From positions 25,645,561 to 25,709,560 of the forward strand of contig NC_088775.1 in NCBI RefSeq assembly GCF_954871325.1: DNA of 64,000 nucleotides, written 5' to 3'. Source of the DNA: Gordionus sp. m RMFG-2023 (Eukaryota; Nematomorpha; Gordioida; Chordodea; Parachordodidae). A program made the position numbers and the translations under genes. A model generated the notes under the pieces. The model had not been told where the DNA came from. It worked only from the letters and a program-made list of their open reading frames with translations, and ran no database searches. Below, one piece after another: positions 50,623 to 63,400 of the stretch (the first letter of the stretch is position 1; every line of letters begins with the position of its first letter).

Positions 50623-50631
50623 GGTTTAGCC

Positions 50632-51212
50632 ATAGCCATAAAAATTCGGCTATGACCCAACAATAGTGTACATTATAAAATTTTCATTAAATATATTCTT
50701 TTTTAGTATTTGTCAGTAAATATTTTTCCCCCAGTTATTTAATTGATTGGTCAATAAATATATTTTCCTCCATTGTTTTGTAAAATAAAAACATTATTAA
50801 ATTAATACTAATAATACAAATTTATCATTATTAATAATCATATTTTTGATATAAAAATAAATTAATAAAACATCAATTATTCAACATATTTACGCCACCT
50901 TGCTAATAAATATTAATGAAAGATGAACAATCAAACTTTATTTGTAATTAATATTATGATGGTAATTAATAACTATAATTAATATTACGATAGCTAATTA
51001 TAAAGGTGTATAAATATGAACAGATAATTTAAAAAGGTTCTTCCTTTATATATGTTTATCTGTTGATTTGTAATTGACAGATATGGACGTTTTTAAATCA
51101 GGTGATTGGAATTGTATTTTAAACAGTAATAAAGATTTAGATGATCATATGAAATTTGGAAAAATTTAATATCGGTTTAAAAATAAAATTTAGATAAAAA
51201 TAAAAAATTAAT
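50632..51212. other. AT-rich DNA with no recognised feature
   Basis: Beginning continues the TAGCC-rich array interrupted by the MULE; the rest is low-complexity. Confidence 0.4.
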
Positions 51213-51220
51213 ATATAAGT

Positions 51221-52084
51221 CAGACAGTAAATTTTTAAAATATACCCGGGCCAGGCCTGAAAAAAAATTTTTTTTAAATACCCGAGCTGGGTTGTAAAAT
51301 TTATACAACATGAATTATTATATTCGTCAATTAGATATGGTTATAATGATTATATATGGGTGAAAGTTAACATTAGCTAACACTCATATTATCTATTACA
51401 TAATATAATTAGTTTTCCTGCCATGGAATAAATACGCAAAGGATTAAATACATAATTATATAATATATATTATAATATTTATTAATTAAAATATCAGTTT
51501 TATTTTTAATATAAATACAATTAATATAGTGTATTTTCAAAATATTATTTACACAAATTTTTTATAGTATCAATTTGTAATATACTAAATATCTGTTTAG
51601 AATAAAAAATAAAATAGTGTTGTTAAACGGCTCGATTTGAACCGATTTTTAAAAACGGCTAACTCAGTTTTTTATCCAGTAAAATATTACGAAAGCCTGA
51701 AAATTTTGCTCATAGAAGGAGCAAAGGTCCAGACATATAGTATCGAAATTTCGAGGCTTAGTCAATATTTTTCTGGCGAAAATATTGAGTTAGTCGTTTA
51801 AATAGGCTCAAAACGAGCCGTTTAACATTAGCTAATATGCCTCTTTATTAAATAATAATACTCGCTGAAAAATATATGAATTTTTTGAATATACCAGGTC
51901 GAATATAATTTCAAAAAATTCCGAGCCGGGCCTAAAAAATTTATTTTTAAATCCGGGCCTGGCCCAAAATTTTTTTTTTAAATATACGGGCCGGGCCTAA
52001 AATTTTTAAACCCGGGCTGGGCCGTAAAAAATTTTTGAAAAAAAATCCGGGCCGAGCCATGCAAATGGTATCTGCAGGTCTCTG
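51221..52084. repeat. Non-autonomous hAT-like element with exact 8-bp target duplication
   Basis: ATATAAGT at 51,213-51,220 and 52,085-52,092 flanks 864 bp. The ends read CAGACAGTAAA and, inverted, CAGAGACCTGCAGAT. Both inner flanks carry GGGCCGGGCC-type motifs. A smaller inverted-repeat element (51,615-51,833) is nested inside. Confidence 0.75.
51615..51833. repeat. Nested MITE with about 45-bp inverted ends
   Basis: Left end TAGTGTTGTTAAACGGCTCG; the right end in inverse complement reads AATGTTAAACGGCTCGTTTT. The inverted match extends to AACTCA near both inner edges. The terminal TAGTGTTGTTAA is also the terminus of the hAT element at 57,946. Target duplication not clear. Confidence 0.6.
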
Positions 52085-52092
52085 ATATAAGT

Positions 52093-54363
52093 TAATTTTT
52101 GAATAGAAATTGTAATGTTGTAAACGAACGCGTCCGATATTTGAAAAAAGTGATAACGTTTCTTTTAACTTTGAACGTGAATGTGTGGTTTTTTTTTTGA
52201 CGAAAGCATTCGTATTTTTTATTCATTTGAAAATAAAAAATATTAATCCAATTTTTTAGTGTAATTTTTAAATCAGCCATTCCGTTTAACACATTTGAAT
52301 TGTTTTTATCTAGCCACTATTTCTGTCCTATAGTATAGTTTATTAACTTGAATGTTATTATTTATAGATTAGCGTAAGCATGAATGTTATTGCGTCATTA
52401 TCATCTTATTTTGAATTAACATTACCAGGGCCCAAATATATTATATATCAGTAACATCATATATTCAATAAACTAATTCTATTCTTATCAAATGTGTCAA
52501 AAAGGTTTATCAGCTTCAAAATCTTTAAATTCTAATTTAAAGTGATACTTGATTGTAATATTTATTTTATATATAATTATCCTGTTAATAATTTATTTTA
52601 GATGCTGTAAAATTATCTTAAGTAGAATACATTTTCTGTAAAATCATATTTTTAAATTTAAAAAAAGCTATAAAGAATGTTTTATTTATGTCTATCTTAG
52701 GTTATGTTCGAAATTAGGATTCTTTTTGAAAAGTTTCAAAACTTTTCCAAAGTTAAAATATCGCATGCTAAATCTTTAAAACTAAAATTTAATTCTTTGA
52801 CCTAATCTTTTATTAAATATAACAATTTCTTGGAACCTGAACAGAACCTAAATATCAAAAGGTTGAACAATCTGGTTGCAATATTCTAATTTAATAAAAA
52901 AAAATATGAAGAAAACTATATTTGTATATAATATTTAACCAGCAATATGGCAATTTATTTCTAGATTTTTTTCAATTTTAATATCAAATATAATTATTAA
53001 ATCACAAATGAATCCACAAAAGCCTACAAATAATAATCATTTTCAGGTAACCTTATGTTACTTTGATATATTGAAAGCAATTTTATTTTCTTTATCCAAA
53101 TGAAAACTCATATATTTCTTCATATAGAAACAAAGCCTCAAGATATATTAAATAACATATAATGAGAGTATATATTAAATTTTAATTAATAATATTTAAA
53201 ACCATATTTGAATTTTAGAATAGCTTTTATTATAAATTTTATTAATTACAATAAAAAGGCGAAGATGGAAAAGATAAATTTGAAGCCAAAATCATTTCAG
53301 GGGCATCTTTTAGTTCACCTAGAAAAGTACTGCAAATGGAAATTATTTTTATCGTTGCTTGGCTGTCAATTTTGGGGAGGAATTGAGGATAGCACAAAAA
53401 ATCATTAAGCATAAAAAAATGTTGTATATTGAACACTAAATCCTTAAAAGTAATTTTATGCATTCCTTGCTTACTCCTAATAGATGGCCACGCATCTTTC
53501 CTCACTAATTACATTTTTACCACACTAGCCTTTTTAAAAATATTTTAAATTAGGACAGTTCATATAAAATAAATATAATTCTAAAACATTCAGAAAACTA
53601 ATATTTCGGGTTTACGGTTTGATTCGATACTATACTACGAACTCAATCCACTCTAAAGTAAAATCTCCTGTCTAAAAAAATTTATCCGACATTTCATGGA
53701 AAAGATTACTCATTTTTCCCACATTCCAAGGTCCCCTGGTAGAGCGTTTCATGTCAAAATTCATAAGAACATTTGCATAATTTAAATAAAGAAAATCGCT
53801 TCGATATAATGGTTTATTTATAAAAAATTAAATTTTAAATAAAAATAAAAGATGGGAAAAATGGTAAACTTCAAAAGAACATTAGTAAAGAAAAATAAAT
53901 CATTTTATCATCACAAATGAAGCTAGCAATTACATTGTTTTCTTAACAAAAAATTGATGATTGAATGTGTAAGTGAGCTGGGTTGGTAATGTATATTTAA
54001 AGTTACTTAAAAATTTTTATTACAAAATGTACAAATAAAACGTTACGTAACACAATAATATTAAAACATTTAAATTTTCGATTATATAATAGTAGGCTTT
54101 TTTCCAAAAAATTATGAAAATAAATGGAAAAATAAGACAAGCTGTTATGGAAATAAAAAATACATTCAAAATATAAGTCTAAACTAACATCTATAAAATT
54201 TTAATATATCATGGTCTATTTATAGAAAATGATTTGATTTAATTTATTATAGCAAAAAAATATATTTATGAAAAAACATAAGTGAAAAATCTTAACAGTA
54301 TTTTAAGAAATATAAAACAAAAAAATAAAAACAAATGGTGAATGATTCATTGATAAAAACATA
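52093..54363. other. Intergenic AT-rich DNA downstream of ST13
   Basis: No gene or element recognised; open frames at 53,208-53,505 on either strand lack support. Confidence 0.4.
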
Positions 54364-54369
54364 TTTATT
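54364..54369 (-). promoter_or_regulatory. Polyadenylation signal of ST13
   Basis: AATAAA on the minus strand, 35 bp beyond the ST13 stop codon. Confidence 0.55.
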
Positions 54370-54403
54370 TACTTTCTGAAAATTTAGATTTAAAAAAAAT
54401 CAA

Positions 54404-57400
54404 CTAAAATTTAGGAAATCCTGAACCCACGCCAGATCCACTTCCAATTTTGGACACCATTTTCTGGAGGAAGGCAGAAATTTTAGGATTGGATTGGTAC
54501 TTGGCCATATTGGCGGGGTTGGCACTTATATCCTGAAAAGCGGCTGATATTTCTGCATCCTAAATGTTTTTGCAAGAAAAAAATGTAAAATTAATCCGTT
54601 GCTCCAGATTGCATCTCGTTTAATTGGACCCAAAATTTTGGCCGCATAATAAAAAAAAGAACACAGATAATAAAGCAAAACAAAATCCCTCTTTTCTGCT
54701 GACGTTAACATTTCAAGAAAAAAGTTATCGGTATTTCTTCTCTTAATTCATTAATCAGACAAAATTGTCATTCAAACCCTTAAGCGACGGATCCCTTGCT
54801 AATGTAATCTTTTTTATTTTACATAAATTTTTAAAATGAGAGAAATTTTAATTTAGTTTTCTATCTCCCCATTTGAATCAAGCGTTTAAAAAAAATCAAA
54901 TAGTACACTTGCTAATTGAACACCCTGGATAATCTTGAAGTAATCATTGATAAATTCTAGCTATGCTAGCTTTTCATCCTTCAATTATTCTCCGCTGGCT
55001 ATATTCCTATTTCACTAATCATGTATACAAGATATTTTTTTCTCAAAAAACAATATTTCTCATTATTATATGTAGTAATACCTTTTTCTGCCATTTTTTT
55101 AAAAGTTAATCGTAAAAAACAATTATAAATGCAGATTTAAAATGATATTTGTTCCACAAGAATAAAAGAATAGCACATTTTTCTGTACTTTATAATTCTT
55201 TCTTAAAATCGGGATACACTCAATATGATTTGACTTATAAACAATTCAAAAGAACTTATATACTCAATTTTAATCATTTAAAAAAGGTAAAAAAAGTGCA
55301 ACTCCAAAAAAAAGCTATTAACTTGAAAAGCCTCCAAAATTTCAGGGTCAGCCATGAGGGTCTTGAAGAAGTCACCCATATCAGCACCTGCAGCCCCAGG
55401 ATTACTTGTCGCACCCCCCAGGGCACCAGGAAAACCGGGAATCGAGCTTCCCGGGTGGGTAGGATTATCCTTGACAAAGTAAATACGTTATTTTTTAATT
55501 AGAAAAATATGTTAGAATGCCATTTATGTCACAAAAAAAGAAATTGATTAAATAAAAGGTAATTGGGTTCACAAAAAAAAGGAAATAATAGGACGCCTTC
55601 TTTAAAGTAAGAAAAAACTTGACATAATTCTTACCCAAGAATTTTGTTAAAATTCAAATTTTAAAGAGCTAGCTTAACCAAATCAAAAGATATATGCCTA
55701 TAGTCGAGAATCGTGATTTCATTAAATCTCATTTTTTTAAGAATATTTATGCTAGTCACAAATTATATATCAACTTTTATCTATTAAATAAAATTCTATT
55801 TAAGGTAATATTTTTAAAAAAAAATTCTGAGAAGGGAATTTATTCAGGTACTACTGAAACTTCTAAGAATAATTATTAATTACTTCTAATTTAATTTTTA
55901 AATTAAATATATATAAAATATAGATGGTGGGTGAGGTGCTATTTTAAAAATATATGTAATGTAATTTTTTGATATATGGACCTAATCTACTCGATCCAAC
56001 AAAATTCCAATCGGCGTGGTATCTATAGCCCTGATTCGGTAGATTTAATAAAATCTCAAGTCCTATTCAATCAAATTAACGTCTCCTAGTCATATTTTAT
56101 CGATTTTATTAAACATTAAATTACATTTAGCTTTCTAATACTTAACTAAACTGTCTTTATTTGTTTTATAAGCTTTGTAAATATAATGCAAATAAATTAT
56201 TTAATTCTAGCCCAAAGGTATATATATAGTATACTAAAAAATAAATTATAATTATCTTTAGATATAACGCCAATATCATAATTATTTTAAAATAATTAAA
56301 ATTAAAAAAATAGCTATCAATTTTTTAAAATTAAACAGTCAAATATAAAGGTCTTGCGAGTTTAGACACCCAAAAAATTCCCTTCTCGATTTTTTAATTT
56401 TTTTTTATCGAAATAAGAAAATATTGGTAATGTTTTAATTTTTTAAATAGAGTTTTATGGGTTATATACTTATAATTTGTGACTCTTCATATATATTATT
56501 GAAAGAAAAAAATTGATTTAATTAAATGATTATTTATGATTTTCGATTTTTAGAGATATTAAGGATAACGTTCTTTATATTTGTTTATCAACATTTACAA
56601 CACAAATAAATATCAAGCCAAGTTTTTTTTTATGTAAAAAGAGTAGTCGTCCGAAACACTTGTTTATTTCATATAAAATCCACCTAATTACTGGGGGGGG
56701 GGGCTAGATTTTATGATTATTCATATATTCGTAAAAATTATTTTCGTAATTCTTTTTTTTATCATAAATTTCCAGAGTTGTTAAAGGATCTAGATACAAG
56801 CATCTAGATATAAAAATGTGGTATCTGTATCTAGATAGATTTTTGATTAAATAATATGTATCTAGATATTATTTTAGACGTTGTATCTGTATCTAGATCC
56901 ATGTAAAAAGTATTTTTAACAACTCTGTAAATTTCAATATTTTCTTTTATTTACTCAAAAACAGAGTCGAAAAAATCGTAAAAAGAAAATATAAGAGAAA
57001 AATGGAGTGTTAAAAATACTTTAGAACCTGTTTAAGTTCAAAACGGTTTATTTCAAAATGACCGCCATAGTTTAAATAATTTTTTCAAAAAAATACAAAA
57101 AATTTAAAATTTAGTTCATGTTATGTTACTTACTTAGTCATTTCATACACATGATTAATAAAAGAATTTAATTTGTTTTCTACTTTTGTTTGATTTTTAT
57201 TTATAAAAGTTTTTAAAATATTTTTTATCAAAATGCAAACAAAATATTTAAAAAATCAAAAAAAGAATGCTATAAATTTGTAAACCAGACCAAACCATAT
57301 AAATTCGTTTAGAAAATATTCGAAATGAAATTAAACCATTTTAAAATTTTAAACTAACAAATTGATGTACCTATCAATTTGACATCCTGATGATCAAAAA

Positions 57401-60400
57401 CAAAAAATATATTTTTTCAAAATTTTTGATTCTATATGTTTCTCTAGTGACGAATCAAATAAACAATTTTTTTAAACTTTTTTAGCTTTATCGTGGGCCT
57501 CCCTGACCTTGCGCTGTTTGTCTTTCATTTGCTTTTCCAACTTGTCCGTTTTCTTCCTATCCTTTTTCCTTTCATATTCTTCTATTTTATGCGCCTTTTA
57601 TCATAATTTATTGCAAAAAATAATAAACTTTCAAAAAAAGATGGCTAGTTTTGTTCGAAAAAATTATAAACCTTTCTCTCGTTATTTTGCTTCTGGTGTA
57701 TCTGCAAGGTCCGATCCAAAAATCAGAATAATTTTGATGGGGATGGTTAAGCCCAGCCCAAAAAATTTCTAGATTAAAACCCGAATTGTAGGGCTTTAAT
57801 CGAAACCCTAACCTGATATATAAGTAAGTTGCCCTCTATAGACTTTCATTTCTAACAATATATTTTTTACTTATAACCTTATGCTTTACTTCCACAGTAT
57901 CAGATATTAACCGTTTTTAGGTTAATCAAAATCCTTGGTCTGAGCTAGTGTTGTTAATTGGTTGGTTGTGTAAAACCCAGACCCGGGGTTTGGGTCTAAA
58001 TAATCGACCAAATCAGCTCTGAGCACAGACCCGGGGTTCAGACCCACCTATGAATTACACCTGGGGCTCGGATAAATGAAAAGTAAAAAAAAATAATTTC
58101 ATTTTCTAATCTTAAATTAAATCTTATTCTTATCTTATTCATTCTAAATTAATAAAGCTTTTTTTTTATTCTCATTTTTGGGGACTTTCTTTGATCAAAA
58201 ATTTTTATGGTAAAATAAAAATATCAGTAAATATTCAAAAAGAGTAACCCATGCATAACGGAAAAAAAATAAAAAAGTAAAATTTTATTTTAACACATAT
58301 TGATATTGTAATTAAATGTGGACCAATACAATAATTCAACGTCATTCATGCATGTATAGATAATAAAAAGAAATGTAAATTTATAATTTGTGATGAAATG
58401 GCCAATAAAAAGTTTTTCTTTATTATATTAAAGTTATATTCCCAATATTATATATGTCATAATTTTTAAATGTCAACTATCCAGGATCACCACGGATTTT
58501 AAAGGTATAACTAATAAATTTGGGTTTTAAGTAGGTGTGTACTGATATCACTTTTTGGAGGCCTATCCGATCCGATATCATATCTAATTTTTATGTCATT
58601 TATTTAAATATATTATAATGATCAGTTATAGTTTATATTCAATTCTAAAAGTATATAAAATATTTTTATAGTAAGTAACATTAATCTTTATATATAATAA
58701 ATAATAAACAAATATATTATGAAATTTGAATAAATATTTTAAATATTTAACATTAATAAATCGAAGATTTCTTATTAGAAATATCAAAATTTACTTATTT
58801 ATCAGAAATCAGTTTACGTTTACGGCGATCTTTCAAGTCAATATCACCAAATTCACTAAAAACAGATTCTTAAGAGATTATCGCACACTTTTATAAACAG
58901 AATGCGCAAAAAAATAACAATGAATGTTTATTAATTAATTATTAATATTAAAAAAATATGTTGACGATTTTATCAAAAATAAAACCCCTTCAGATTTAAA
59001 AAATTTTTATTGCAAAAATAAAATAAAATTTACTATTAATTGTTATTTTTTAAAACTTCCTGTAATTTAACTTAAATAATTATTTTTCAAAGCGTTCTTC
59101 AAACCAAATAACAAAACAAGATCCATATATTTTTGATTAATATATTTCACAGCCTCTCACATACGATATGATATATCGAAAAGGAAATTCGATCTATATC
59201 ATACATATCTTTGAAGTTTGAAAAACTAATTTAATAGATAATTAGTAATAATCTGATTTTATTTTTATATTTTATTTTCTGTTTCAGTTTTAATATGGTT
59301 ATTATAATTATATTATACATAATAAGAAAAGTGATGACGATGATGTTGATATTTACGAATACAAATAAAATTATAATTGAAAACAAATGTGTTTTTGAAA
59401 TTTTTTTGAAACACTTCCTTTTCTTTCAAAATTTAAAAAAATGGAAATTAATTTTCATCAAATTTATAATTATAACTGTTTCCATCGAGAATGTTGACGG
59501 AAATATTTTTAAATAGATCTAAATTAATCAAATTAATCAATTTTATGTTGAATTTTTTATGTAAAATAAAAATATTTTATTATATTTATAGAAACTAGAG
59601 ATGCTAAGCCACTCGTTAATATCAATCACATCTTTATTTTAGATTTTAAAATCATGTAGAAATATATAATTTACTTTTTTTATCACATAAGAAAATAGGG
59701 GATTTCATTAAAAAAATTAGCTACAGATACTTAATTTTATTATTAAAAACCCGAAAATAAAAATTATATTTTAATTAAATATATTATTAAATATTCATAC
59801 TCTATTTGATGAAATTAAATAAATCCGGTCAGAAAGTTTGTATCTAATTCTGAACTAAGATCAGGATAGTATAGAAATAATCTATAAGCAAACCTACATA
59901 ATAATTCATTTTAATTATTTCCAAGCCCTAAGTAAGTGGCCACGATTAAAATATTTTTATTTCCATATCAAAAAATATTATTTTTCACATTTCCTCCTCC
60001 CACCCCCCTCCAAAACCAATCATACCATCAAGATAAAAAATGAATACTTTCAATCTAAAGATATTTAGATTATAATTTACCCATATATCGATATTTTGTT
60101 TTGATAAATTATTCCTGACCCCCAAGACCTTAGACCCGCCCTCTATCAGTGATTATTATTACAATAAAAAATATTTAATTATCAACTTGTTTATTAAATC
60201 GTTACACGACACGACCCCGGGTCTGAACCCTGGACCCCGGGTCGGCCTGAGCACATAAAAGGGTCGTAAATTTTACGACCAAGCAATTTAACAACACTAG
60301 TCTGAGCTATCAAAAACAAACATAGGAAAACCCATTTTCTTAAAAATAGCTCCATTATATAAATACATGAGATAATTAATGCATTACGTTTGGCATGACT

Positions 60401-63400
60401 TTTTTCAACAAATCATTGGTATCGGGATCAAAGTCAATTTTGAGGGATTGAGCCAAATCGAGCTTAGCTTGAGTCCAGTGCCCGAGCATACTTAAGAGAA
60501 ATAAAAATAGATATATAAATTAGACGAGGTACGTGATTTGGTACATCATCTAAATTTAGTGGCCAGATCGGTTTTATATAAATAACCTATCCCCCAATAG
60601 TTCCTATATAAATTCTTTATTACAATTATAAAAATAAAGTATTACTTATGTTGTATTATTATAATATATATTTATATCTATATATATATATAATAATTGA
60701 CGTGAGAAAAATATATATGTTAAAAATTATTATTTTTTTGTAAAATCGTGATATATATTTAAAAATTTGGTTCGAAAATAAAATATTTAAAAAACCCGAA
60801 ATGTGTATAATTCTGTCCAGTAAGTATTTCAGTCAATAACAAGGAGTTGATAATAAATTAATTTTTATTTCATATTTTTCATTTGTTTTTAGATTTAGTG
60901 TTCAATTTTGTTTAAAACTTAATATTAAATTTATATCAAAAAAATTGCAGTTTTTTAGGAAAATCAAGGGTATTTTAAATGTTAAAAGCAAAAACATAGA
61001 ACCAATTAGCTTTTCCGCGAACGCGCAAACCGAGAGACGAATCGGGGTTAAGTTGCAGAGCCTTATCGCAGTCTTTGATAGCGGAACGTGGACGGTTGAG
61101 TTTATTGAAAATCCTGGAGAAAATAGGAAAATGATCTATTAAAGAATTATTTGAGGTAATTTTGGTTCCTAGATTTCTATTCTTCCCATTATCTAGATAT
61201 TATTATATTTTTTTAATATGTGATATCCTAATTTCTAGATTTTTGCACAAAATAAAAAAATAATATATGATATTAACTTCTCAGCTCATTTGTAGTAAAA
61301 TAATATATATATATAATTGATGAAAGCGAAATCACTTACTGAGCTCTCTTGGCAAAAAGGGCCGCGGAATTCGGATTTTTCTGAATGGCTTCAGCATACA
61401 ATTTTAAGGCCCCTTCCAAATCTCCTGTCGTTCATCCGAAAAATTAGGAATATATTCAATTTAAAAATATTTAAAGTTCTATAGGAGTGAACATAAATTC
61501 ATATAAGGAGAGGGGATAGATTTTCTGGGTCAAAACGGACCACCAATTGTACAAGACCCAATAAACTTTTGTTACTGATCATGAGAGTTTAATTATAATA
61601 ATTTATATATTTCTCACTTTTCTGATAATTCATTTCCAACATTTGAAACTTTTTTTAAAAAATCTAATTACGTATATTTGGCTTAATGAATTCAATGGTA
61701 ACATGAAGACAAATATTGGTAATAATAAATTGCCAAATATATTTTTTTAATTAATTTTTTGGCATCTTCTTGGTATGTCAAATATTTTATTCTATTATAA
61801 AGTTCAATAATATAGTAAAGTAGTTATTTAAAAAAAATCAACAAATATGTTGATTACAACAACAGCCAGACTTTGTTGAATTAGGAAAATATAAGGATCA
61901 GGGGTGGGGGAATGGGACCTGTCTGGTACTTAATAAGCAAATTATTTAAAATAGAGTCCTAGTAACAGGCCAAAACATTAATAAAATATAGGTCCAACAT
62001 GTGGCCCAAAAATAATATTAATGTTCATTCCTTTCTATTCTTAATTTTTTGCCTTATTGAATTAAATGATAAAATTATTTAAAAAATAAGAATAATAAAA
62101 AATGGAAATATTTCACATAATATTTTGTAGGGTTGATAATTGCAACTACTAACTAGTTATAATTTTGAAAAATAACTGACCAGTTATTCCGAATAAATAA
62201 CTATCTACATTTATGAATATAAAATATGTCAAATCTTTATTTCTCATACTTTATCTTATAATTCCCTAAATTTTAAATTACTGTTTTTTATATAATGTAG
62301 GGAAACCCAGGGCAATGTGATTGATGGGATAACAATGTTGATGCAGATATTTTTTTAACATATAAGCTAAAAGACTATAAATGTGAAGATGTTAAATGTT
62401 CCATCTAAAGCTGTAAAAAAATAATTTTTAAATATTAATATCTACAACATATAAAATATATTTTTAAGCAAACAGGGACATTAATAAATAATGTTATTTA
62501 TAATAAATTTTTAGTAACAAAGGAAAAAATAATTGAAATGTTAAATGTAAAATAGACACACTTAAATGTGCTATTTTAGAAAAAATTTACATTCCCATAT
62601 GGTATTTATTAGATTATACAATAAAGTTATGTTCAATTTTATTTTAACCATTTTACCCTCGGTATGGTGTAAAATTGCACAGTTCAAATAATCATAGCTC
62701 CTAAAGTATTATAAGTAGATATATTTTATTTATTTTGCAGATAAAGGATTTGGCTACATATAAATCTATAATTTGTTTCAAAATTTTAAGATAAAAATGC
62801 AAACCATTTATACTCATATTTAGGTATCTTGAAGATAAACTAATATTGAGACATCACTAACATAATTTTTATTCCACTTGTCAATAATACTATTCGTGTT
62901 TTTAATGAGGAATTCCTTAAATTTATCACATTATTTGGGAGAAAATTAAGCCAAATAAGTGCCAATCATAATGAATCCTTCTATTTTAAACAAGCCATTA
63001 AAATAGTTAGTCATCAAGGTAATAGAAATGCAAATAACCCAATATATTAATTGATTCTTTTTTTATAATTTTTTGATCAATTATTTGTTTGTTTATATAT
63101 AAATGTTCTATATTTTTATAATTGTTAGTTGATTTTTAAAGTTTAAGGAAATCTTGCTTTATTTACAACACTTTATAATAAAATTCTATATTTAAATTCA
63201 ATTAAATCTTTTAAAAATTTAATTCTATTTTTGAGAGATTTAACATTATTTTTAGAAAATAAAAATTAAATAAGAATAAAATAATTATTGTTTTGGACAT
63301 CCAATAAAAATTATCATTTTAATGACAGACAATATAATAAAGTAATTGATGGTTTGTATAAAAAATGTTTCTCAACCATGTTATCATGCAAATATTTATT

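Noticed and set aside
55149-55502. Plus-strand 117-codon frame
   Set aside because: Antisense of the ST13 exon at 55,323-55,469 plus AT-rich flank.
57509-57772. Plus-strand 87-codon frame
   Set aside because: Its first part is antisense to an ST13 exon and it has no domain support.
59295-59516. Plus-strand 73-codon frame inside the hAT element
   Set aside because: Low-complexity Ile/Lys-rich, no transposase motif.
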